64,000 bases of DNA, taken from the NCBI GenBank assembly GCA_003260075.1, contig QLIY01000140.1, positions 124,258 through 188,257 of the forward strand, in the 5' to 3' direction. A program made the translations under genes and the position numbers. The notes below the pieces were generated by a model. That model did not search any database, was not told where the DNA came from, and worked only from the letters and a program-made list of their open reading frames with translations. Source of the DNA: Phallusia mammillata (Eukaryota > Chordata > Ascidiacea > Phlebobranchia > Ascidiidae). Shown here piece after piece: positions 40,801-53,537 of this stretch (the first letter of the stretch is position 1; every line of letters starts with the position of its first letter).

Positions 40801-43800
40801 ACTATTGCTTTTGTTTCTTAAATGGGCATTTCGTTTTTGGAAATATACTAGTAAACATTTAGATTCCTTTTTTCACGAAACAAACTAAATATGTTTGCAG
40901 CATTTTTTGTTTTTAAATCATGGTGCTATTTTAGACCAATTGCAGCAATTTTCTTGCAAAGCAACAGAATTTTCCTTGCTGCAGGCAATGTTATGCAATT
41001 GAATGCTGCAATGCTGTTGAGAATTATATTATTTGTTTATTTGCCTGCTAAAGCCTACATGCTTAAATTAGGCTTATCTTTATGACCATGCTGTATCTAC
41101 TCTCTATTAAAGCACAATATAATTATAACACTCAGCCATAAAGGCATTACCATACAATTTAAAAAAATGTGTTTTCTTGATTCACTGAAATATGTTTGTT
41201 TAAAGGCACCTGAAGTCATAACATCTCAACATTATGATGCCAAAGCTGACTTGTGGAGTATAGGAACTATAGTTTACCAGTGCTTGGTAGGCAAAGCACC
41301 TTTTCAGGTATGTACCAACTTTTACTGAAACAAAATTATTAATACTTGACCAGCAATGTGAAATGCTTTTGCAGTAAAAACATTTTTTACATTTTCTTAA
41401 AAAAAAAAATTCTAAGCATCCATCTTAGTTTATCACCAAATGTCTGTAAAAAAATTAAACCTCTTTTTAATTTGTTACCTAGGCTAGCACACCGCAAGAG
41501 CTACGCAACATCTACGAAAGAAGTAGGCAGATAGTGCCAAGGTGTGTATTTCCAACAAATTACGTTTTACACCTTCCAATGTCCTGTGCCTGTTTCCTTA
41601 CTAAATTAAAGTTACTAACACTTAAAAACCCCCCCCCCCAACATCTACGAAAGAAGTAGGCAGATAGTGCCAAGGTGTGTATTTCCGACAAATTACGTTT
41701 TACACCTTCCAATGTCCTGTGCCTGATACCTTACTAAATTCAAAGTTAGTATTGCTTAAAAAATGTATGCTGCCTCTTGAGTATCGGATCTCTAAATGAC
41801 TGACACGCTTGTGCAATATGCTGTGATATGACTAAACAATGGGAAGAGGTGGCAGGGACGTATACGTCAGTCTGCATGTGACCGACGATTACCTGTGATG
41901 ATGAAACACTTATGGTGCAGTTGGTGTGACCATTTGTTAAATCAAATCAGTTGGGAGTTGCTTATAGTCAGAGAACAGTAACAAGCATTAATTTGAAAAG
42001 TTTGATCAGGGTTTAGTCTACCTGTTTAGTTTTATTATTGTTTTTTTTTTACCAGTTTTATTATAGACGCAATCTATGCAGTGTTAGTGTAATTAAACAC
42101 CACATAGCAGAGCATTATATCACTATGATGTGAGGTGTTACCAGGGCTGCCAATGAGAATTTCAACAAAACCCAAGACTCACAGCAAAATAACCCAAGAA
42201 TTTAAATGAAAACCCAAGAATGCAAAATGTGGTTAGAAATGCAATTAATTAGGAAATTTACTCGTTTCATTGACAAATATTTGACAATTTACTGTCCGGA
42301 AATGCAACTTTACAAACTGGTAGGAAATGGTCAATGCAAGCAAAGGGAATATTATGTTCAATAAAATATGCAGCAATCGCCAGTTCACTCTTGGCTGTTT
42401 GATGATCATCATCTGTTTTCTTTTTCATAAAATTAGTAATGTCTACAGCAGTGGTCTTCAACCTTTTTTTAAAGCGACCCCAATTTAAAAGAAAATTCAA
42501 TCAGCATTTACATGCGACCCCATATTTTTCCGATGGGGACAAAAATGTTTCGAGTAATGCCGAAACTGAAACTATTTTCATGTAAATATGTCCCCATAAT
42601 TTTCAAGTGAACTTTAAACATTAGCATTCAGCGTGCATTATTGCTCTAAATGTTAGATCCCAAAAGTTTTATTTAATTTGGCCAAGCTAGTTCGCATTAA
42701 TGCCAACCAGTTTGCAGAAATCAGTAAATTTATGGACTTTTCCCTGTACCCGCTGTATTATTTTGGACACAATATGTCATTCATGGGGCTCTATTGCGTT
42801 ACAATGGGTTAGAAAACTTGTGTTTGTATAGATTATTGCATCACAATGATTAGATTGTAACACGAAGTACCAAGCTATACTGCGAAACATGAGCAAAGGC
42901 CGGGAACTAGAACAAAAACGTACCGTTTTTTGGTAATAAATTTAAACGCCAATAAATTGAATTTATAGCGACCCAAAAAAAAGTTTAGGCGACCCCACTT
43001 GGGGTCGCGACCCACAGGTTGCAGACCACTGGTCTACAGTATATTTAAAAGCTTTAAAACTTCTTTGATGGTTCGCAGTTTTTATGTTTAACGAACATTG
43101 ATCTATTTGCATTTTTAAGTGTAACGATTGCTTTCACTGTATACTTATCTAGAAAGAATTAAGGTCTAGAATAGAGAGAAAATAAAAGAGATGATAAAAG
43201 GGCCCAAACAGTGCAGCTACCCGAAAAACTTTTCTCGTTAAAATAGTTCTTACATATATCTATTTCATCAATAAGACTCAAAACCCAAGAATTGCTATAA
43301 TTTTCAAAATAAAACCCAAGAACCCAAGACGTCAAGTAAAAACCCAAGATCTTGGGGCAAAACCCAAGCTTTGGCAGCCCTGGGTGTTACCCACAATTTT
43401 TGCTGGGGATTGTTATGGGGAATACCCTGGTTTATGCTTATGGGGTAAATTTATTTGTATTATATCACCTTGCATCATCTGTTTACTTTCAGTCTAAGTG
43501 GCAATCATTTTGTGTCTTTGTACTTGTTATGCTATTGTTGTGCAGATCCTGGACAGATTTAGGTAGAATGTCATTGAAAAAATGTGTAGTTTAAAAACAC
43601 AGTAGTAAGTTGCAAGTGTGACAAAACATACTTTGATAATGATTTACTAAATGTTCTCAATTTTTTTGTCTAGAATTCCACCAGGGACTTCAGCTGAACT
43701 TAAAGATCTTCTGCTAAAACTGTTGCAAAAGAATATCCAAGATAGGATTAGTTTTCGTGACTTTTTCAACCATTCGTTTGTCGCCGGCATGTCGAAACAA

Positions 43801-46800
43801 GGAAAACAATGTAAGTTACTTATTTGATACCTAAAAAAACACACTTAGGCTTTTACAATTGTTTGCACAATATTGACTACTTTGCATCAAATTTTTTTAC
43901 TCCTTACATTGTTGTGATGTAAAATACTGCGTGAAAAGTAAAACCAACCAAATTTATTTTTTATCTGTGCACTATACTAAAACTCATAGTGTTTTTAGGA
44001 TTTTTTTACAAATGTTTTAATGTTGAATAGAGTCTTATACATTTTATACACTGATTGAAATTTTAGCTTCACCAGTTCCTGTTCCCATCCGAATGCCGCA
44101 ATCGGAATCAAGTCCCCTATCCAGTAACAATTCTGATCCACGGACTGTTATTCCTGTATCTCCAAAGGTCCGTACAACATCCATTTACAATATTTACTAT
44201 CCACAAACAGGTATTTTACCTTTGTATGTCTTTACAGATGGGACAAAACAATTCACCAGCCGATGGTTCAGTTCTAACTATGTCTCTTAATAGCAATTCA
44301 AGTAAAGATTCAGAGGATTTTGTGATTGTATCTCACCCACTTGATGGTTCATGTAAGTATTTTGTTTGTAGTTACTTGACATACTACATCTTTGTGTGTA
44401 TGTGTTCTGCTTAAGTTTTTCTTGACCTTTTGTTGAGAATACTTATGGTGGTTTATATGAGCATTAAGTGGTGGGCAATGACGTTTTTTTGTCAAAAGAT
44501 TGAAAGAGAAATAATTTAGCCCAATTAGACACAAAAAGCAATATTCTTGCTTATCATATGTTTACAATTTCAGTCTATTCTGGTCAGTTATGTGCCTGTT
44601 TCATTTGGGATTTAAATTAGTTTAAATACGTTTGTGCTTGGAAATAATTCTGAAAACAAATATCTTTAAAGATCCTTTGCAAAAAAATATTATCACCAGG
44701 AAAAAAATAATACATGTTTGATCTGCAATTTGTGTGCATTACAGTTTTAAAAAAAGCCTTGGTTAAAAAGCAAAAAAATGTTTAAAAACTTTTGATTCAA
44801 ATCATTGGCATACCTGGCATAGTGCAGATTAATGGCACAAACTACTTGACCTAATTTTACCATTTACCCACACACACGATAATTAATATCCGCCCAAAGT
44901 AGTATTTAGGCATTTATCCATGATGCAGACACATAGTTCTGCAAATACTTGGGGCCCATTAAGTTGCGTGCCGATACATCGAAACAGATGCTCATCATAC
45001 CTTTAAACCTCAGTAGGCCCTTTGTTTGTTGTTATTCTAGGAAACTCTCCAGTCTGAAGTGGCCCTTGTCCTCTTGTTTGCCCCCCTAACCATTGTTACA
45101 AAACACACTTGACTTCTGTGTTGTTGATTTATTCACATTCTTTAACTTGATTTGTGCTTTGTTGTGAATACAATGTATAGGTTTTAGGAAATTTTTAATA
45201 GACAGTTTTGAAAGAGTGAAAAAAGCTATAATTTGAAGTGTGCTATAGATAAATGCAGTGTGATTTATTTTAGCGGACACCTTTGAGCCAAACAACAACC
45301 ACAGCCATGGAAGACATCACAAGAAATGGGCAAAAACTGCAAGCGGAGGCAGTAACTCTGGTCGTAACAGTCCTCTCACTTTTGTCGCAACATCCCCTGT
45401 TCTGTCGTATGGCAGTCGACGTCGGTCACTTGCCACCCCTCCCCCTTCCACACCCCCCAGTTCGAGGAGAAACAGCCAAGCAACTATTTTAAGTGGAAGA
45501 AAAGGGTCTTCAAATGCAGTTCGTTATTCCTCATCCCCAGTTGAGGGCTCACGACGCTCCAGTCGTGCAGATTTGCCCTCACAACCCTCACCAACCCCAA
45601 TTCCTGTTCCAACTCAGGTTGGTCAATTGAAGTTAAACGTTTTTACATTGTTTTTAACTCATTTTCATCAAAGTTTTTGTACCTAATGAAGAAAAACGGC
45701 TGGATACTGAACATTTTTACAAATTCTTTAACTTATGTTTTCTGAAAGTCCTAATCACAAAATAAAATACGAGTAGGCACAGGCTGTGAACACCAATTGG
45801 TTTTAGGTTGAGAACTTTGAAAAAATGGAACGCCGTCACTCACAGTCCAGTTTTGGAACACCTTCCCCTGGGACCATTGAAGGGAATCCCAGGTGTACCC
45901 AAGAACCTTCCCTCTCTCCACACACCCCTGATACTCCTTCGCCAAAGGATTGGTCACCCAAAGAGTTGCGAAGAAGAAGGTTATCAGGAATCAGCAAACC
46001 TGCCGAGTTTTCAACCATCTTGGAAAATCCTTTGGATGGTAAGTTGCAGAAATGCATCAAAGTCACAAGCTTCTTGATTTCAACTTTTGGAAACTTTTTG
46101 GTTTTGTAAATGTCTGTGATACTGTCTGAGGTTTTCTAGGAAAAGTTTAAACTGTATTAAAACTTGCCTTGGACTTCTATATCAAGGTCAAAGCAAGAGG
46201 TTAAACATGAGGATTGGGAGTATTTTTTCCCGTTTTTTACGATTGTAAATATATGACAATATATTGATACAAAACCTTTTTTAGGCTTGGGTTGATGCTT
46301 TCTATTAATTTGTCCTTAAAAAATCTGAAAATAATTGCACATTTTTCATATCAGAACCAATCGAATAAACAGTAGTATAGGTCAGATGTTGTTTATAGTA
46401 ACTAGTAAATAGTATAGAACATTTAAAATAGAAATAAAAATATATACCCAGTCACCTTCCTGGTCTTTCTTTGTTTGAGTCTTTGCTGATCAATATGGTG
46501 TTGTTATGATACACAATACTGAATAATGGCTTGACTTGACTCTTGTTTCCAATACTAATGAAATTTGTTGCTATTTTATTGCAGAAAACAGCAATCCCTC
46601 TTCCAGAGGAGCAAGCTGCACGTCTGATTGTTGCACATCAACGCCAACTGGTCACGGTTCAATGAGCAAAGCACAAACTGTTCCAGATCTTGTGCAATAT
46701 GGAAAACTGCATCATGTCAATGCAATGATGAGGTAAAATATGGACAAAAATTCTTTGGACTACAATTTGATTTTACATACTTTGTAAATACACTTAAACT

Positions 46801-49800
46801 GTTGAGCTACGATTTCTTAATGTTTTGATTGATTGTTTTTTGTCCAGGTGCCATAGTTCTAGCCGATTATCAGAGCAAGTTATGAGAATGTTATTCAACT
46901 CCAAACAAAATGCTGTGATAACTGGTGCCCCAAACGCACTATCAGCTGGGTATGTTGAATATTACATGCGTCTTAGATGGCTTTTGTTCATACTAAACTA
47001 AACACAAATGTTTTCATGTATAGAAGAATCCGGGTAATTGCATAATTTACCAAGCTTTTTGTGCACCAAACCCAGTGGTGGGATTCAGCCTGTTCGCACC
47101 GGTTCTGTAGAACCGTCTCACAAACTTTTATGAGATCAGCGAACCGGTTAGCATTACTGACTACTGTCAATGGCCTTTTTGTAAAAAACTGACTGAAAAA
47201 TATGAGTTTTGTGATAGAATCGGCTGACAATAAAATTGAATCCCACCACTGACTATGCCCTATTATGTGGTTCATTAGTTGATTTTTTAACACATTGTTT
47301 GGTTGGGATCTATGATCCATATGTCATTAATGGATTTATCTGTACACAAACCCATTGAAATGTATTTAAATAGTAAAACAATGCAAAAATTATGCCAAAA
47401 AACAGCAAACTGCAAAATTAAACAAAACATATGCACATGCAGTAAATCAAAAATAAATATTGCAATATTATGTTGACTTTAGGTTGGCACTTGGCTTGTC
47501 TCCAAATGAGATTGAGAGAATAAAAGCCCACTCTTCTTCGGACATAATGTCAAGCATTACTCCACCCAACTCCCCTCCCAGCCAACTTTCATTGATGAAG
47601 TACAACGGCTCAAAAAACCTTCTCCAGCCCCGCTTGAGCTTAACAGAAAAAGCCAAGCAGTTCATTGCAAATTCCCCACCAGGTAAACTCCCTAAAAATG
47701 CATTCATAGTGTGAGTTTGATTCAAAAATTGCAATTCAATAAAAAAGAAACTTACCTCTTTGTAGAAAATTCTCATCCTGGATTTTTTGTTGGAACTCCA
47801 CCAAGACGTCAGGATGAATCAGATTTGTCTACTTCTGATGATAACTATAAATATCAGTCAACTTTGTCAGTTACTCAGGTGTGTAGTTACATGAGTAAAA
47901 CTGGTTTTAGCCAGGGTAATCATTAGACTTTTTTAAATTCCTTTTTTTTTAGACTGAATAACGTTTCTATGTATGTCATGACAACTTAAATAACTTTGGA
48001 CCATGGCTTGGAAATGCATTTCATGAATCTTCTGTAAAAATTTTGCCTATTATGTTCAGACATTTTTTTTCAGACTTCACAAATGCTAAACCGTTTTCAA
48101 GCACTATTGTTCAAACTGGGCAGCAACATCTAATAACTGTTAAATTCCAAGATGTGCCTTTATTCAGCCGCTAAAGAAAAAAAAGCTTATGGAACATTTA
48201 AAATGTTTTTCAGAAATCACAAATGAGGGGGGGGGGCTCCTATGTATGTCATGACAACTTAAATAGTTTTTTTTTTAAAAACTGTAGGATTCTTATTTTG
48301 GTTTAGAGTTATAATAACTTTGGAGCATGGCTTGGAAATGCATTTCATGAATCTTGTGTAAAAATGTTACTATCATATTCAGACATTGTTTCAGACTTCG
48401 CTTTTTTACTGAGAATCACAAATGCTAAACCATTTTTAAACACTATTGTTCAAACTGCGTAGCAATATCTAATAACTGTTAAATCCTGAGGTGTGCCTTT
48501 ATTCAGCTGCTAAAGGAAAAAAGCTTATGGAACATTTAAAATGTTTTTCAGAAATCACAAATGACGAGCAGTCTAGTCGTTCCCCCTTCTACAATCACAG
48601 AAGACACACTTCGATTTTATTGTCAACTTTCTTCTGCCATAACTGATGTTGCTGAACACCATGCTCTTCCTCTCGATACACAACTCATAGCAGGAGGTTT
48701 CCTAAGTCATTCTACCGTGAAACGACAACACGAAACATTTTCTGGCGATCCTTTGCACAATGTTACACAAGAACAAAGGTATAAATTGAGATTGTTATGC
48801 TCTTCTTGCTTGAATGTATAGTTCAGAATTTGGTTAAAGGGTAACAACACAATGGCAAAATGATGTTCTTTTTTTGGTGGGCATTTTTTTAATTTTGGAA
48901 AGTACAGCATCCAATATGGCATTTCCCATTAAAAAAGCACATGTGATAGCGAAACATGGCTATGTTATGTCGATTAGGTATATTTCATTTTATGGCTATT
49001 GGTTTAACGAGGGCCCTGTTTTCTTTTTGACATGATCTTAAAAGTGTTTACCCCTGATATTCCATTTGGCTTATGCATGCCGTGCAAACTTATTTTTCTC
49101 AATCTGTAAGTCCTGATATGTTNTATGGCATTTCCCATTAAAAAAGCACATGTGATAGCGAAACATGGCTATGTTATGTCGATTAGGTATATTTCATTTT
49201 ATGGCTATTGGTTTAACGAGGGCCCTGTTTTCTTTTTGACATGATCTTAAAAGTGTTTACACCTGATATTCCATTTGGCTTATGCATGCCGTGCAAACTT
49301 CTTTTTCTCAATCTGTAAGTCCTGATATGTTTTCCACATTTGTGAAAACTTTTGTTGTTTGCAGGCAAGTAGAGCAGGTTTTGCTTCACCTCCGTTCAGT
49401 TCAAGTGCTTGCCACTGCGCTCCACACAATACGCAACAAAGTAAAGGCTGGTGATTTGAAACTAACCAACAACATGAAGCAGTGTGAGTATGCAATGTTG
49501 ACAATTTTCTATAAATATGTGCTGTGAAGCTTAATGCTGGGTTATTTGTCCGGCTAATTTAGTGGTTTTCAAACAGTTTTGCATTTTCTTTAGCGGTTGT
49601 GGAGATTAACAAACAGTATAAAAGCTGTTGCCGAAAGTGCCAGGAAGCCAAGAAACAGTGCGACATGAATTCCTTGAAACATAAAAGCTTCAAATCAGCT
49701 GACCGGCTTCTTTACCACTACGCTGTCAATGATGTAAGTTGTCAACTTTCTAAAACAGATTCAAAGTGTGTACGCCTGAAAAATGAGAAGTTTTTCTTTA

Positions 49801-50552
49801 AGTATGTACATCATGTACTTCCTTATTTGTACTCTGCCCCCAAAAAAGCTTAAGAAAAACTTTGTAAAACAATTCATTCTTATAATACACCGGACATGTT
49901 TTAGAAGTTAAACCTGTTTTACTTGCTTGAGAAGTTGCTGTTGGCCTGAAACTTAAGGCAGGCATACAGTGTCAAATTCAAGAAAGTATTTAGAAACTCC
50001 AGTAAAGGCCTCAATATATTTTCAGAATGGTAAAAAACAAATCTTTTTCGCAAAGGTAAACGCCCCCACCTAGTGGTACATGTATCCTAGCTTGAAAACC
50101 AAATTAAACATTTCTTTTTTGTTGTTTTAGTGTCGGACAGCTGCGCTTGATGAAATGTTTGAAGGCAGCATTCAAAAGTGTATGACCAAATATCAACGTG
50201 CCCTTGTATTGTTTGAAGTTATTTCGTTGTGTGCCACTGAAAACTTGGACAAACAAAGACTTGCCAAATGTAAGTAAAGCAAGGTTTAACTCCCATACTT
50301 TTCTAATTGCATTCTTAGTTGAAGTTTGCCCATTCCCGTGAGCTAGTAAGACCATCCAGGTGCTGACATAATGTTACGATATTAGGTACTTAGAGAACAG
50401 GCTATACTTAAAAGAATGTAAATGTGGGGCCAATTTTAATAGTTTCTCTTTTAGTATTTTATAATAGAAACAGCAATTTAGATAATATTGTTTCTTTGCT
50501 TTCAGACAAATCAAACATTGAGCATAGGCTTCGACATTTGGAGCGCATCTGA
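37841..50552 (+). CDS. ULK1/2: ULK1/ULK2 (Atg1/unc-51) autophagy-initiating kinase
   Basis: Twenty-three coding exons: 37,841-37,930; 38,362-38,454; 38,801-38,842; 39,198-39,230; 39,737-39,773; 40,024-40,194; 40,561-40,634; 41,206-41,307; 41,483-41,541; 43,674-43,810; 44,067-44,167; 44,238-44,352; 45,274-45,617; 45,807-46,038; 46,585-46,732; 46,848-46,949; 47,483-47,682; 47,766-47,878; 48,552-48,778; 49,365-49,483; 49,594-49,733; 50,131-50,269; 50,506-50,552. Total 954 residues (human ULK1 1,050). Kinase domain 8-272: glycine loop GHGAFA, lysine in VAIK (K39), HRDLKPQN (D131), DFG (157-159), activation-loop Thr172 in [14 protein letters not shown]. The middle is Ser/Pro-rich and disordered, with an Atg8-binding LIR, EDFVIV (F341-V344), at the position seen in ULK1. 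Residues about 732-954 form the C-terminal EAT/MIT domain that binds ATG13/FIP200. A single invertebrate gene would be co-orthologous to ULK1 and ULK2. Confidence 0.95.
38912..39191 (+). repeat. Poly-C junction 14 with 135-bp direct copies
   Basis: Ten C at 39,047-39,056 separate 38,912-39,046 from 39,057-39,191 in ULK intron 3. Confidence 0.9.
39838..40069 (+). repeat. Poly-C junction 15, duplicates start of ULK exon 6
   Basis: Eleven C at 39,948-39,958 separate 39,838-39,947 from 39,959-40,069. The left copy contains the acceptor and first 44 bases of exon 6 and then breaks off; the right copy continues into the full exon. Confidence 0.92.
41507..41760 (+). repeat. Poly-C junction 16, duplicates end of ULK exon 9
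   Basis: Eleven C at 41,629-41,639 separate 41,507-41,628 from 41,640-41,760. The right copy carries the last 35 bases of exon 9 with its donor site but no acceptor. Confidence 0.92.
42142..43382. mobile_element. hAT-like element, CAGGGCTGCCAA family, host of a nested MITE
   Basis: Ends cagggctgccaatg and ...tttggcagccctg; perfect 8-bp target duplication ggtgttac (42,134-42,141 and 43,383-43,390). Total 1,241 bp including a 583-bp insertion. The interior has repeated 'aaaacccaaga'. It lies in ULK intron 9. No transposase seen. Confidence 0.92.
42449..43031. mobile_element. hAT-like MITE nested in the previous element
   Basis: Length 583 bp. Ends cagtggtcttcaacc and ggttgcagaccactg. Perfect 8-bp target duplication gtctacag (42,441-42,448 and 43,032-43,039). 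Inverted 'gcgacccca' / 'tggggtcgc' motifs near both ends. Confidence 0.93.
46185..46450 (+). repeat. Dispersed repeat family R2, copy 2
   Basis: Homologous to 30,030-30,365, in ULK intron 14. About 70-80 percent identity by eye with indels. Confidence 0.6.
47073..47251 (+). mobile_element. hAT-like MITE, GTGGGATTCA family
   Basis: Length 179 bp in ULK intron 16. Ends cagtggtgggattca and tgaatcccaccactg (perfect 15-base inverted repeat allowing the orientation). Target duplication is not clear. Confidence 0.88.
47967..48565 (+). repeat. Poly-G junction 17, duplicates ULK intron 18 and exon 19 start
   Basis: Ten G at 48,227-48,236 separate 47,967-48,226 from 48,237-48,565. The left copy ends 13 bases into a copy of exon 19; the right copy has two extra segments totalling about 70 bases. 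Confidence 0.88.
48915..49331 (+). repeat. N junction with 208-bp direct copies
   Basis: A single N at 49,123 separates 48,915-49,122 from 49,124-49,331, which are nearly identical. In ULK intron 19. Confidence 0.9.
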
Positions 50553-50788
50553 ACATGTTCACTGAGAGTTTTGTGCTTACAGTAACAGTGATACACATGT
50601 TTATGTGTACTGCAACAAAATGTGTACCGTTATCAATCATATTCACACAGAAAATGTAAATCCTGTGTCCAAGCTGTGCTGTAAGGCTGGCATTGTTTTC
50701 GTTTTTATATTTTTCTTTTTGTGGTGTCACATATCTGCTTTTAGTTTTCTACTCAGATGAATATTTTTAAATCAAAAATATTACAAAA

Positions 50789-50794
50789 AATAAA
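50789..50794 (+). terminator. Polyadenylation signal, ULK
   Basis: Canonical aataaa about 237 bases after the ULK stop codon. Confidence 0.55.
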
Positions 50795-51767
50795 CTATTA
50801 CAAAGAATTGGCATTTAAAAATGCATATTGGTTTTAAAAAAACAATGTTCCTATAGCCCATTTACAATTCGTTGCTTTTTTGTGTGTTTTCTGTTGCTTG
50901 GTGATTGCTGTGTCAAAATTATTGGAAAGATAAGAAATGCAGTACAAAGGAAACAAAATTAAAGAGTGCAAATTTGATCCTAAATTCAATGTATCAGAAA
51001 ATTTCAGTGTAAAGCACTAGCACTAAATGTTATGTTCCTGTTTGTAAACTTGTACAATTTTGTGTCCCTGTCTTTACCATATGATGTGTTGCAAAAAAAC
51101 CTCACTGGTGTGCTCTTCGTTTATGTATTTTCTTTGATTTTATCGCCACTACTATTTTACTATTGACCTTTAAATGCCTAATACGTGGCCTTGCCCTCTT
51201 TACCTTATGACTTATGATATGGCGCTTCAGATTTTAAACAATGGTAACACCGAAATTTTTATTTTGTGTCAACCAAATTAATGAACCAATTACTTAGCTG
51301 AGAAGTTGCTATTCCAAAACTTGTTTCTGACATTATAAATAAGTTCTCATGCTTATATCTTGCTCCTGTGGTCTTGCCTGTGCTTAATGCCGTTATTGTG
51401 TTGACCTGTGGTGTTTGTTCCAGTTGTCGGTTGATAATCTTTAAACTACTTGCCCCACCAGGTTTCAGTCTATGTGTTTGCCCCAAGGTGTGGTTTAATT
51501 ACAACAAATAATTAATTACTTTTTCCCAGTTTTAGGATGGCATTGGTCTTGTTGACTTTAGTTTCTTCTTCACAATGATCACTGTTGTATAGTTTGTTCA
51601 TTTTTGAAAATACAAAAACTTTAGTACAAAATTGCTGTTGTGTTTGTTGTAGTCGAAACGGCCAAAAATGTGTCACCGTCATTTTCGTCAGTGCACTGCC
51701 TGAATGTATATCTCTTGAGTAAGTCTGGCAGAAAGATGCCCACATTACTAGTCTGTTAGATTATAAT

Positions 51768-51933
51768 CAGTGGTGGGATTCAGCCGGCTCGCACCGGTTC
51801 TATAGAACCGTCTCACGAAATTTTATGAGATCAGTGAACCGGTTGGCATTACTGGACTTTTGTGACAGAACCGGCTAAAAAATATGTCTTTTGTGATAGA
51901 ACCGGCAGACAAAAAATTTGAATGCCACCGCTG
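51768..51933 (+). mobile_element. hAT-like MITE, GTGGGATTCA family
   Basis: Length 166 bp. Ends cagtggtgggattca and tgaatgccaccgctg. Flanks attataat and attataaa agree at 7 of 8. Closely similar to 47,073-47,251. Confidence 0.9.
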
Positions 51934-52043
51934 ATTATAAACATTTTCTCTGTTCAATTTTTTTACATGGTTAAGCTGGTGAATGTTGATCTAGTTCCAC
52001 TAGTAAAGGAGCAAGAGTGCTTATTGCTCAGGCACACATAAAT

Positions 52044-52118
52044 GGTCAAGGCGAGATCAGAACCCATAAACTTGTGAACACAAGGATAATGCCCTAACCA
52101 TTAAGCCATCTTGGACGA
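52044..52118 (-). repeat. tRNA-like relic, possibly head of a SINE
   Basis: The reverse complement contains TGGCTTAATGGTTAGGGC, resembling a Pol III A box, and GGTTCTGATCTC about 40 bases later, resembling a B box. The acceptor and anticodon stems do not fold well, so it is not a working tRNA. Confidence 0.45.
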
Positions 52119-53161
52119 CTTATCTATGCCATTCAAAACAAATCAGGTTAGCTGTATTATTTACTAGGTGTAAATATAAACTATTTTCCATCCTGGGCCA
52201 AGGAAAAAGGGATATACTGTCATGCAATTCATATTATATTAGGATACTGGACCCACTATTGTGGAAAGTAAACCATGCAAAAAAGTTTTTGTATGCCTTG
52301 GTTACAAAAGTGGCTATTGATCACCAAAAGTTAATTAAACCACCTAATGACAGTGGTGGACACGCTAGGATCAAAAATATGTCAAAGCCCTTTTGACCAT
52401 TATGTCAAATCAATACCTGGACAAAATAAGATAATGCCTATGATTTAGTTAATGTGAGAAGTTGCAGAAACTTGTTTAGAATGAAGTTTAAAATGAAAGG
52501 CCTTAAAAAGTAAGACATTTGTGTCACTAAATTAACCTTTGTAAGTCCAACAAAAATGTTCTCCAACTGTTTATGTGTCCGGGCAGAAGTAAGTGTTCAA
52601 GAAGGGCCACTAGGTATATCATTTATTGTTCACACTGTTAGATCATAGTTTACCAAAACCAAATAGTATTCTGTGCACAGAAAATGTACAGACAGTGTAC
52701 TGCCTACACAACTTCTTATTGTAGTTCAGGACTCCTTTCATAAATGTATCAAGTTTGTGGACCCCACATGCAATTAGCCCCATTTAAAAGCTGGACAATC
52801 CTTTGAAGTTTTTACATTATAAAGGATCATTAAAACCATCTTGAACCACAAGGTTGGGGACCACAGGCTTAGTGGTTGATAAATGCACATTTTTTTAGGA
52901 AATCCAATTGGGTTACTTGCAATGGCTAAATTTTAAAAAGCGTAACCTTTTCCACACAACAATGGCCATTGGCAAGTCAGCTTTTTTATTAATTGGACAT
53001 CACAAACAACACACACAGAGTCACACGCGGCTGGAAAAAAACGCAAGCTATAATACAGAGTACCAAAAAAATAAATAGTGGGTGATGGGATCGTGCAAGC
53101 ACTAGCAGCAAAATGCACAGAATCGACAATTAAAGCTGATACATTGGAACACTTTCTAGCG

Positions 53162-53537
53162 TTTAAGGCATAAAAGCAAAATGCCAAGCATTTAAAGTAC
53201 AAGGTCATAGTAAAGTTTGATTGAAATTTCATGAGTACTACTAAAATAATAATGTTGTATTAGGATTCTGTAGCCTATTTGAAAATCTGTAACGTTCATA
53301 TTTGAAGTTCTTAACCTCCAAAATTAATAGTTTCATTTAACATTGGGGGGGGGGTTAAGGCATAAAAGCAAAATGCCAAACATTTGAAGTACAAGGTCAT
53401 AGTTAAGGTTTGATTGAAATTTCATGAGTACTACTAAAATAATAATGTTGTATTAAGATTCTGTAGCGTATTTGAAAATCTGTAACGTACATATTTGAAG
53501 TTCTTAACCTCCAAAATTAATAGTTTCATTTAACATT
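53162..53537 (+). repeat. Poly-G junction 18 with 183-bp direct copies
   Basis: Ten G at 53,345-53,354 separate 53,162-53,344 from 53,355-53,537. Confidence 0.9.
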
